Below are positions 17,549 through 24,781 of a stretch of DNA of 64,000 nucleotides, in pieces. Location of the stretch: contig PNMZ01000007.1 in NCBI GenBank assembly GCA_013823945.1, forward strand, positions 1 through 64,000, given 5' to 3'. The position numbers were made by a program, and so were the translations under genes. This DNA is from a bacterium. Its GTDB lineage: Bacteria; Armatimonadota; Fimbriimonadia; Fimbriimonadales; Fimbriimonadaceae. Within the stretch, counting starts at the first letter, position 1. Every line of letters starts with the position of its first letter. Below the pieces are notes generated by a model. That model saw only the letters and a list, made by a program, of their open reading frames with translations, ran no database searches and was not told the DNA's origin.

Positions 17549-19405
17549 CTAATTATTGTCGATGTGGTCGAGGGCGGCGACGAGGTCTTTAGTTTGTTCG
17601 GGGTCGGCGCCGGATTGCTTCATGGCTTCGCGAATTTGTCCGGTAATGCGGCGTGATTCGTCACGATTGCCGGCGTTTTTGGCGGCGGTGGCATAAGCGA
17701 CGGCGATGGGCAGGCTTTGGTTCATATTGCTGAACGCGATGGACATGATTTGGAAGGCTTCATCGGTTTTGCCTTGGGCCATGAGCGCATTGTTGAGCTC
17801 GATGTATGCGGGTTCGCAAGCGGGGAAGATTTCCAGGGTTCGGCGAGCGGCGGCTTCGGCATCGGCGTGCTCTTCGAGCTGGTTGTGGCAACTGGCGAGG
17901 AGAACCCACATTTTCCAGTAGTCGCCGAGCCACTGCTTGAGTGGTTTGAGGTCTTTGACGGCACCCTCAAAGTCTCCTGCTTCGGCTTTTTGAGAGGCAT
18001 CGCGGACGGCTTCAACGCGTTTGGGCTGTTCGATTTCCAGCATCCAGGCCATTGCATTTGCGGCGAGGTTGTGATCGGGGTTACTGCTGAGGATAGTGCG
18101 AAGGGTGTCGGGAACTTCAAATTCGCGATTGGCTTTGGCGAGGGTTTGGGCGTACTCCCAGAGAAGTTGGTGATCGGTCGGTGCGACGTCGATACAGTCT
18201 TCGTAGAAGTCCATAGCCCGGTCGATTTCGTCGGGGTTTTGGGCGAGGACAGGGGCGTAATATCGCTTGACGTAAGTGTTATCTTCGAGAGTCTCTAGGG
18301 CGGTGTCGAAGGCTTTGATGCCATCGGCTTCGCGGTTGTTGGCGAGGAGGCTCATCGCGTAGCGGGCGTGAGCTTTGGGGTTTTGGGGGTTGGCGCGGAT
18401 GACGTCGTTCCAGAGTTCGGGGACTTCGTGAACCCGACCAGTTTGGGCGAGGACATCGCTGAGGAGGTCGAGGCTCGGTTTGTCATCACCTTCCATTTCG
18501 ACGGCCTTGCGGAGATTGCGTTCGGCGTTGACGGGCATCCCAAGGACGAGTTGCATTCGGGCCAAACGGTGGATGATTGCCGGTTCTTCGGGAGCAAGGT
18601 TGGATGCCTTTTCGTAGGAGTTGGAGGCTTCTTGTCCGTTGCCGACGATTTCGTAGAATTCGCCGAGGGCGAACCATGCGCGGCTGTCTTCGGGTTCGAG
18701 TTCGGTGAGTTTTTTGAGGGTTGATTCGACGGTTTCGGCGTTGCCGACGCGGGTTTGGGCGCAGAGTCGACAGAGTTGGACGAGCACCATGTAGGGTGCT
18801 TCCCAGTCTCGGTCGGCTTCGACAGCAGACATGAGATTGTCGAAATAGGGCATGACATCCCAGGTGCTGACCATGTTGCCTTGGGCTTGTTCGATGAAGC
18901 GGACGGCGTCGTAGCCGGTGACGAAATTGATGAATGCTTCGGCATCGGTGGTGCCGAACAGTTCTTCGTCGGCGGGGAGGTCAGCTTCGGGAGCGTTGGA
19001 AGATTTGATGAGGAATTGGATAGCTCCGCGGAGGGCGTCGAAGAGGCCGCCGGGGAGGAATGTGAATTCTTCGGTTTGGTAGGGTTCTTCGGTGTTTTCT
19101 CTCCAGGATCGGATGGTGATGGTGCCGCCGCCGGATTTTTCGGTATAGAGGCCGTCGACGAGGGTGTCGATCTCGGCTTGGCCCTTGAATTGGGCGATCA
19201 TTTCGGCTTCGTTCAGAGTTTCTGCGGGGTTGATGAGGGCAACTTTGGGGAATCCGTCTTCTTGGACTTGGGCCATGTAGTTGGCGGCGGAGATTTCGGC
19301 TTGAGTGTGGTTGGCGCCGATTTCGACAATAAAGTTCGCGAATTGTCGGGCGAGTTCGGGTTTTGTGTTTGGCCCGGCGTTGAACGGCAGAACTGCGATT
19401 TGCAT
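17549..19405 (-). CDS. tetratricopeptide repeat protein
   Basis: 618 residues. The first 130 (MQIAVLPFNAGP...) resemble the N-terminal domain of adenylate-cyclase/TPR proteins that build a FlgO/TolB-like fold. From about 190 to the end the sequence is TPR repeats with the W/LG/Y/A/P pattern (AWFALGEFYEIVGNGQEASN, AYIELNNALMAQGKTDEAFQ). No signal peptide, so likely cytoplasmic and used for protein-protein contacts. The ATG at 19405 was preferred over an upstream start at 19474 because TACAAT sits seven bases before it and the extension is proline-rich and unconserved. Divergent from the caspase-like lipoprotein gene. Confidence 0.8.
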   Translation of the reverse strand: MQIAVLPFNAGPNTKPELARQFANFIVEIGANHTQAEISAANYMAQVQEDGFPKVALINPAETLNEAEMIAQFKGQAEIDTLVDGLYTEKSGGGTITIRSWRENTEEPYQTEEFTFLPGGLFDALRGAIQFLIKSSNAPEADLPADEELFGTTDAEAFINFVTGYDAVRFIEQAQGNMVSTWDVMPYFDNLMSAVEADRDWEAPYMVLVQLCRLCAQTRVGNAETVESTLKKLTELEPEDSRAWFALGEFYEIVGNGQEASNSYEKASNLAPEEPAIIHRLARMQLVLGMPVNAERNLRKAVEMEGDDKPSLDLLSDVLAQTGRVHEVPELWNDVIRANPQNPKAHARYAMSLLANNREADGIKAFDTALETLEDNTYVKRYYAPVLAQNPDEIDRAMDFYEDCIDVAPTDHQLLWEYAQTLAKANREFEVPDTLRTILSSNPDHNLAANAMAWMLEIEQPKRVEAVRDASQKAEAGDFEGAVKDLKPLKQWLGDYWKMWVLLASCHNQLEEHADAEAAARRTLEIFPACEPAYIELNNALMAQGKTDEAFQIMSIAFSNMNQSLPIAVAYATAAKNAGNRDESRRITGQIREAMKQSGADPEQTKDLVAALDHIDNN

Positions 19406-19412
19406 GGGTTGG

Positions 19413-19418
19413 ATTGTA
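19413..19418 (-). promoter_or_regulatory. candidate leaderless -10 box (TACAAT) for the TPR gene
   Basis: TACAAT on the minus strand is followed by seven bases (CCAACCC) and the ATG at 19405, with no ribosome site and no clear -35 box. Confidence 0.45.
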
Positions 19419-19507
19419 CCGGGTGGTTTGGGAGGGGTTGGGGGATGGTGGTTAAGGGTGCAATTGCATTTCACGGAGATTTCACGGTCAATGTATAGAG
19501 TAGTTGC

Positions 19508-21349
19508 ATGGCTCTACGCAATGCTTGGCTTTTCACGGTTTTGGGATTACTTTCTCTTGCCTGTGGTCTTTGGGGATGTGGTGGAAATTCGGGAGAGGAT
19601 GTGCAGTTACCCCCACCTCTTCCCTATGAAGTTCAGGAGGCTGCTATGCAAGCAGTTCGGGATGAGCTTTCGAGCTCGGGGATTTCGGTCGAAAACTTTA
19701 CAGATAAGGTTGACGCCTTTGTTGCTGCAATGCGGGCGACGGGGAAATTTAGTGAAGTCGGGTTTGAATCGGCGGAAAGTCAGTTGGTTTGGATGACCCT
19801 TTCGGATGGAGTTCAGTTTGTCATTCCGTTTGATCGCAATGCGGCAGGTTCTGCGCCGCCTGCCGCTGGCTTTGAAAATCTATCTGGTCGGGTCGCGAGT
19901 GGTTTTCCCGGAGCGAGCAAATCTGCCCTTCTATACACATTTGTGGACTCGCGATATTTAAATGCGACGGGGGCAGTGCGACCCTACTTAAGCGAACCGG
20001 GATATACACAAATTACCGAAGGATCAGGGTTCTTAGATGGCTCGCTTGATGACTTTGAGAAATTGCAGGATGTTGGTCTGCTTTACATTGATGGTCATGG
20101 GGTTGAGCTTTATCCGACGACTCCTTTGAACCCTGGGCGTAAGCAATGGCTTTATTTGGCGACTTCAACGGAGCCGAGTGCGGAGCTGAAAGAGACTTAT
20201 CAGGTTGACCTACAGACAAAGCGTTTGATAATCGGTTTTGAACCAAAGAATGGAAATACGATGATTTTGATGTCGCATTTGTATGTGCGGGATCATGTGA
20301 AGGTTGGGAACAAGAGCTTGGTTTTTATTAACACCTGTTATAACGGGAGATCAAATTTGATGGCGGATGCATTCATAGCCAATGGTGCTGGGACGGTTTT
20401 GGGTTGGAGTCGGCGAGTTCAGGATGACGATGCTTATGGATCTGGGCTATTCTTTTTTGACAGACTCATTGGTTTGAGGCAGTTGATTCCCAATGCGCAT
20501 AGTCCGACGAGCCCGAGTTGGCCGAGTTTAATTTCGGAAACGGTTTCTGCGATGCAGGTGACGAAGCGCCCCGGGTTGAATTATGAGTTCGATACCGACA
20601 AATTTGGGGCAAAGCTGCGAGTATTTTCGGCAAGTAATTCGCCGGCGATGATTCGGCCCTCGATTCATGCGTTGGCTTATGATTCGGAGCAAGCGACGAT
20701 CACCCTTTTTGGAAAGTTTGGCCCGAATCCGGGGGTTGTACTTGGGAATCCGGAGACAACAGGTGTGAATATGCCGATCAAGTTTTGGTCGGACAATGAG
20801 ATTCGGGTTGATTATGTGAGCGGTGTCACCGAAGTTTTGGTCGAGAATAGTTCGTTCAAGAGTAATCGGGCGACGGTGCAAACGGGCGAGTTTACGGTTG
20901 GTGAGGAGGTGATTCCGGCGGGGACTCAGCAGGCTCTTGTTTCGTTCATTGATATTCCGAAGAGTGCTTTAGCGCGTGGCGTATTGAGCGTGACTTTGAT
21001 CGTCAATGGGGTGGATAAGTGGAACTATGTCATTGGTTTTCCGGTTGCTTCGCAGGCCATTCCTCTTGCAAACACGAACTTCTCTCGATACCTTGCCCCT
21101 TCGGCGAACATTGTAACGAGTTTGGATGGAGGGATTTACAATTTCCCATCTATGGGTTACCCGCTGGTTTATGACAATGGCGATCGTTTGACGGTGGTGA
21201 TGTTCCGGTCCGGATTTGGCTCGATTAGCGGTTGGACGTTGGCAGATGCTCAGAATGCGGTTCGGGTTGGTACGGCAGGTCGCAAGGTTCGGTTCACGAA
21301 GTCATTATTTGAGCCACTGAATACGTCCTCGACGTTTGTTGCGCCATAA
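19508..21349 (+). CDS. lipoprotein with caspase-like (clan CD) His/Cys dyad and TIG-like domain
   Basis: 613 residues. A lipoprotein signal ends in the lipobox LWGC (Cys24), followed by a Gly/Asn/Ser linker. A putative caspase/gingipain-type fold spans about 130-350: LLYIDGHGVE supplies His197 and LVFINTCYNG supplies Cys277, followed by AFIANGAGTVLGW, the strand expected after the catalytic Cys. The next part (about 385-460, ITLFGKFGPNPG) resembles an IPT/TIG immunoglobulin-like domain, then an all-beta C-terminus. It would be a membrane-anchored cysteine peptidase or a CHAT-like relative. TATAGA lies eight bases before the ATG. Activity and substrates are unproven. Confidence 0.7.
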   Translation: MALRNAWLFTVLGLLSLACGLWGCGGNSGEDVQLPPPLPYEVQEAAMQAVRDELSSSGISVENFTDKVDAFVAAMRATGKFSEVGFESAESQLVWMTLSDGVQFVIPFDRNAAGSAPPAAGFENLSGRVASGFPGASKSALLYTFVDSRYLNATGAVRPYLSEPGYTQITEGSGFLDGSLDDFEKLQDVGLLYIDGHGVELYPTTPLNPGRKQWLYLATSTEPSAELKETYQVDLQTKRLIIGFEPKNGNTMILMSHLYVRDHVKVGNKSLVFINTCYNGRSNLMADAFIANGAGTVLGWSRRVQDDDAYGSGLFFFDRLIGLRQLIPNAHSPTSPSWPSLISETVSAMQVTKRPGLNYEFDTDKFGAKLRVFSASNSPAMIRPSIHALAYDSEQATITLFGKFGPNPGVVLGNPETTGVNMPIKFWSDNEIRVDYVSGVTEVLVENSSFKSNRATVQTGEFTVGEEVIPAGTQQALVSFIDIPKSALARGVLSVTLIVNGVDKWNYVIGFPVASQAIPLANTNFSRYLAPSANIVTSLDGGIYNFPSMGYPLVYDNGDRLTVVMFRSGFGSISGWTLADAQNAVRVGTAGRKVRFTKSLFEPLNTSSTFVAP

Positions 21350-21374
21350 CACGGCATTGCCGTCGGAACCACGG

Positions 21375-22403
21375 TTAGTCAAATGTGAGGACGATTTTGC
21401 CGGCTTCGCCGCGTTTCATGGTTTGGATGGCGGTTTCAAATTGGGTGAAGGGCATTTGGTGGGTGACGACGGCGGAGACGTCGAGGCCTTTTTCGTCGAG
21501 GAGCCAGATCATTTGATCCCAGGTTTCCCAGAGGCGGCGGCCGATGATGCCGTGGATGGAGAGACCTTTGAAGATGGCTTTGTTGAGCTCGATTGATTGT
21601 TGATTTTGGGCGTAGAGGCCAAGGAGGGAGATGCGTCCGCCGGGGTTGCAGTAGTTGACGGCGAGCTCGAGGGAAGTGGGGTGCCCGGACATTTCGAGAA
21701 CGGCATCGAATCCGTCGGGGGCGTGTTCGGCGAAGAGGGCGGGGATGTCGTCGGTGAGGGGGTTGAAGATGAGATCGGCTCCGGCGTTGATGCCGAGTTG
21801 GGTGCGGTAGGGTGAAATTTCGGTAGCGAAGACATTTTTTGCACCGAGACATTTGCAGATGGCGACGGCAAACAGACCGATGGGGCCGAGTCCGGTGATG
21901 AGGATGTTTTTCCCTTCGACGGGGCCATCCATGACGGTGTGGACGGCATTGCCGAGGGCATCGAGCATGCTCGCTACGTCTTTGGGGACGCTGGTCGGGA
22001 CGAGGCGGGCGTTCATCGCGGGGATAACGGCGTAGGGGGCGAATCCGCCGTCTATATCCACTCCGAGGAGTTGAGTGGTGCGGTCAACGTGTCCGAGTCC
22101 GTTGAGGTAGTCGGGCGAGGTGGGATCGACGACGTGAGATTCAGAGGCGACAAAATCACCGGGTTTTCGGTCGGTGACGTCAGGGGCGACTTCGAGAATG
22201 GTGCCGCAGAATTCGTGTCCAATAATGCGGGTGGGTTTGATCCGGTTGCTGGACCAGTCGTCCCAGTCGTAGATGTGAAGATCGGTGCCGCAGAGGGATG
22301 CGCGTTCGACTCGGATTTTGACGGTGCCGGGTTGGAGGGTAGGTTCGGGGACTTCGATGATTTCGAGTCCGGGTGCGGCCTGCGTCTTTGCAATCGCTTT
22401 CAC
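21375..22403 (-). CDS. tdh: L-threonine 3-dehydrogenase, lacking the structural-zinc lobe cysteines
   Basis: Oxidises L-threonine to 2-amino-3-ketobutyrate with NAD. The GTG start at 22403 gives 342 residues and aligns Cys38, His63 and Glu64 (catalytic zinc) to the same numbers as in E. coli Tdh; an upstream TTG would break this. Other matches are ICGTD-like SLCGTDLHIYDWDDWS, DALGNAVHT, GLGPIGL and the C-terminal RRLWETWDQM. The normal four-Cys structural zinc lobe after GD(R/F)V is replaced by a Cys-free loop (VVDPTSPDYLNGLGHVDRTT). No kbl gene is adjacent. The end-to-end similarity favours Tdh, but a related polyol dehydrogenase is possible. Confidence 0.88.
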   Translation of the reverse strand: MKAIAKTQAAPGLEIIEVPEPTLQPGTVKIRVERASLCGTDLHIYDWDDWSSNRIKPTRIIGHEFCGTILEVAPDVTDRKPGDFVASESHVVDPTSPDYLNGLGHVDRTTQLLGVDIDGGFAPYAVIPAMNARLVPTSVPKDVASMLDALGNAVHTVMDGPVEGKNILITGLGPIGLFAVAICKCLGAKNVFATEISPYRTQLGINAGADLIFNPLTDDIPALFAEHAPDGFDAVLEMSGHPTSLELAVNYCNPGGRISLLGLYAQNQQSIELNKAIFKGLSIHGIIGRRLWETWDQMIWLLDEKGLDVSAVVTHQMPFTQFETAIQTMKRGEAGKIVLTFD

Positions 22404-22515
22404 GGGTCGAAATTTACCTCTCGGCAATCGTTAACAATGGGTTAATCCTAGGCTTGTAGGATTGTTAAGGCCGCAATGCGGTTTGTAAATTGAAAACTCG
22501 TTCTCTTGCCATGCT

Positions 22516-22533
22516 AAACTTTCCGGAAAGTTT
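22516..22533. promoter_or_regulatory. perfect 18-bp palindrome, candidate operator
   Basis: AAACTTTCCGGAAAGTTT is its own reverse complement. It overlaps a possible -10 box (TAAACT at 22515-22520) and lies 36 bases before the ATG of the operon encoding the unknown KOW-like protein and the OmpR-type regulator. Confidence 0.55.
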
Positions 22534-22569
22534 GCTGCCGAATGGTGGCGGCAGGAAGGTTTAGAAAAA

Positions 22570-23697
22570 ATGGGCAGTGCATATACACCGGGATTGACAG
22601 TGAGTTCGGATACGGTAGTTGACCGTTTGCGTCGGTTACCGATTAAGGGTGAGGTGTTGGTCAAGGTGGGGGACAAGGTTGAGCACGACACAATTGTTGC
22701 TCGGGCTTTGTTGCCGGGTCCTTTGCAGACGATTCGACTGGCAGAAAAGCTGGGGATTGAGGCAAAGGAAGCTCCGAAAGAGTGCCGCTTTGCGGTGGGT
22801 GACCACGTTAACGAAGGGGATGTGGTTGCGGAGACGAAGGGTCTTTTTGGAAAGTTTTTTAAGCAGATTGTTTTGAGTGAGTTCACGGGAGAGGTTGAGT
22901 CAATCTCTGAAGTGACCGGAAATATTTTGGTTCGGGAGGCGGCGATCCCGGTTGACATGATGGCTTACATCCAGGGAGTGGTCGTGGATGTGATGTCGGA
23001 AGAGGGGGCAACGATCCAGACCCGTGGTGGAATGGTTCAGGGCATCTTTGGAATCGGCGGTGAGCGCAACGGAGTTATTCGAGTTGCGGTTGCGAATCAG
23101 GATGAAGTTCTTGATGAGGGTCACATCCAGGAATCTGACGCGGGGAAAATTCTTGTTGGTGGGGCAGGTGTCACGGCAGCGGCCTTGAAGAAAGTGAATG
23201 AAGTAGGCGTTGCGGGGGTTGTGGTCGGCGCGGTGAAAGATGTTGATTTGACCGAGCTTTTGGGTTATGAAATTGGGGTTGCGATCACGGGTCAGGAAGA
23301 TGTTGCGACGACCTTGGTGGTTACAGAAGGTTTTGGAAAGTTGAGCATGGCAGAGAGGACGTTCAAGCTGTTGCAGAGTCTGGAAGGACGATCTGCGAGT
23401 TTGAACGGGGCGACACAGATTCGCGCGGGGGTTATCCGTCCTGAAGTTATTGCTCCGGTGGAGCATGCGGCGGGCGATTTGCCTCCGGCGGCGAGCGGGA
23501 ACGAATTGAAGGTTGGGACTCCGATTCGCGTGATCCGCGAGCCGTACTTTGGTGCGCTTGCTACGGTTTCCGGTTTGCCGGCCCAGCTCCAGGTTGTGGA
23601 GTCGGGGGCGGAGGTTCGGGTTCTTGAGGCAAAGCTCGGCAATGGCGAAGTGGTCTGTGTGCCACGAGCCAACGTCGAGATCATTGCCACATCATGA
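22570..23697 (+). CDS. conserved protein of unknown function with hammerhead-like and KOW-like domains
   Basis: 375 residues, no signal or membrane segment. The N-terminal third has two VxxGDxVxxGxxxA-type turns (VKVGDKVEHDTIVARALLPG, VGDHVNEGDVVAETKG), typical of barrel-sandwich/biotinyl-like hairpins. The middle (about 150-270) is Gly/Val-rich (ILVGGAGVTAAALKKVNEVG). The C-terminal 60 residues (IREPYFGALATVSGLP to VPRANVEII) look like a KOW/SH3-type barrel. I cannot name a function. AGGAAGG precedes the start, after a small hairpin (22535-22554). Its stop overlaps the response regulator start by four bases (ATGA), so both proteins are made together. Confidence 0.72.
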   Translation: MGSAYTPGLTVSSDTVVDRLRRLPIKGEVLVKVGDKVEHDTIVARALLPGPLQTIRLAEKLGIEAKEAPKECRFAVGDHVNEGDVVAETKGLFGKFFKQIVLSEFTGEVESISEVTGNILVREAAIPVDMMAYIQGVVVDVMSEEGATIQTRGGMVQGIFGIGGERNGVIRVAVANQDEVLDEGHIQESDAGKILVGGAGVTAAALKKVNEVGVAGVVVGAVKDVDLTELLGYEIGVAITGQEDVATTLVVTEGFGKLSMAERTFKLLQSLEGRSASLNGATQIRAGVIRPEVIAPVEHAAGDLPPAASGNELKVGTPIRVIREPYFGALATVSGLPAQLQVVESGAEVRVLEAKLGNGEVVCVPRANVEIIATS

Positions 23698-24362
23698 AAA
23701 TCATCGTAGTTGACGACGAAGAAACGATTGTAGAAACAGTCGAAAATAAACTCCGGAAGGAGGGTTACACGGTCTTTACGGCCGGGACAGCAGAAGAGGG
23801 GATGCGGCTTTATCGGTTGATCAAGCCGGATCTCCTTTTGCTAGATATCATGTTGCCTCAACGCAGCGGGGTGGACTTGGCACGGGCGATTCGGAAGGAT
23901 AGCTCAGTTCCGGTGATTTTCTTAACGGCGAAAGCAAGCGAAGATGATCGCGTGAAGGGGCTTGAGATTGCGGATGATTACATTGTCAAGCCGTTCAGTT
24001 TGGCGGAAGTCGCGGCACGGGTGAAGTCGGTTTTGCGCCGGGCAACGGGGGAGACTCCGAATGAGATTTTGGAGAGTGGGAATTTGCGGATTGATCCCCG
24101 GACGCATGAGGCGTGGCTGGACGACAAGACCGTTCAATTGTCACCGAAGGAATTTGCGCTGTTGTATTTCTTGGTGCGGCACAAGGGACAGGTGTTTAGT
24201 CGAGAAATTCTGTTGGATCGGGTTTGGGGCCAGGACGCCTATGTGAGTGCGCGTACAGTGGACGTCCACGTGCGCTGGCTGCGTGAGCGGGTTGAGACCG
24301 AGCCGAGTCGTCCAGACAGGTTGCTCACGGTTCGGGGCGTGGGTTACAAGTTTATTGGTTGA
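23694..24362 (+). CDS. OmpR/PhoB-family response regulator
   Basis: 222-residue two-domain transcription factor. The receiver domain (1-120) has the acidic pair in VVDDEE, the phospho-acceptor Asp in LLLDIMLP, the conserved Thr/Ser in IFLTAKAS and Lys in YIVKPFS. One residue is missing in the segment GLEIADDY, where GLELGADDY is usual. The C-terminal winged helix (about 127-222) shows LSPKEFALLYFLVRHKGQVF and TVDVHVRWLRERVE. It binds DNA as a dimer and may recognise the upstream palindrome. No histidine kinase gene is adjacent, so it is an orphan here, coupled to an unknown protein. Confidence 0.93.
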   Translation: MKIIVVDDEETIVETVENKLRKEGYTVFTAGTAEEGMRLYRLIKPDLLLLDIMLPQRSGVDLARAIRKDSSVPVIFLTAKASEDDRVKGLEIADDYIVKPFSLAEVAARVKSVLRRATGETPNEILESGNLRIDPRTHEAWLDDKTVQLSPKEFALLYFLVRHKGQVFSREILLDRVWGQDAYVSARTVDVHVRWLRERVETEPSRPDRLLTVRGVGYKFIG

Positions 24363-24394
24363 AGGCTCGCCTGAATGACCAGCCTTCGCACCAC

Positions 24395-24703
24395 TTAGTC
24401 AGCTTTGTGTTTTGACCGTTTGCCGATGAGGCCTTGGTTTTCTCGTCGGCGTCGACGGAGGAGGAGTGCTTCTCGAGCGAGGTCGAGATGGTACAGGGCG
24501 GTGGCGTTTTCTTCGCAGGCAAGGTCGCGGCCTTGGAAGTCGAGGAGTTTTTCGACGATGGCGTCAATCACGTCTTCAATGCGACACCCGTTGACCCCGA
24601 CTTCGGCAGGATCCCCGTGTTGGAAAGTAATTTTGATGAAGTCGCTTTCGATGATGGCCATGTTGCCATCAATGTGGCGGAACTTTTCCATATTTTCGCT
24701 CAT
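24395..24703 (-). CDS. small protein resembling the phage Acb2/Tad1 cyclic-nucleotide sponge family
   Basis: 102 residues. The segment IKITFQHGDP, EVGVNGCRIEDVIDAI, LLDFQ, ACEENATALYHLDLA and RRRRRENQG follows the motif order (FQ-GP, GVNG-xxEDLL, GFQ, FACxENAxAL, LxxRTxxRxxxGVEG) that I recall from phage Acb2/Tad1-type proteins, which sequester signalling nucleotides of CBASS and Thoeris. The charged tail KRSKHK replaces the usual VEGTHK-like end. AGGAGA nine bases before the ATG is one of the best ribosome sites here. It lies between an orphan regulator and an alpha-mannosidase with no phage genes around, so the role may be cellular. Homology is by eye only. Confidence 0.55.
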   Translation of the reverse strand: MSENMEKFRHIDGNMAIIESDFIKITFQHGDPAEVGVNGCRIEDVIDAIVEKLLDFQGRDLACEENATALYHLDLAREALLLRRRRRENQGLIGKRSKHKAD

Positions 24704-24781
24704 GATGTGATTTCTCCTGACCAGATTGTGAAGCCTATCCCGGTTGAAATGCTGGGGGATAGGCCGAATCTATTTGTGGTT

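Noticed and set aside
24395-24703. A prophage remnant around the Acb2/Tad1-like gene
   Set aside because: Neighbouring genes are an ordinary response regulator and a mannosidase; no integrase, capsid, att repeat or tRNA junction is visible.
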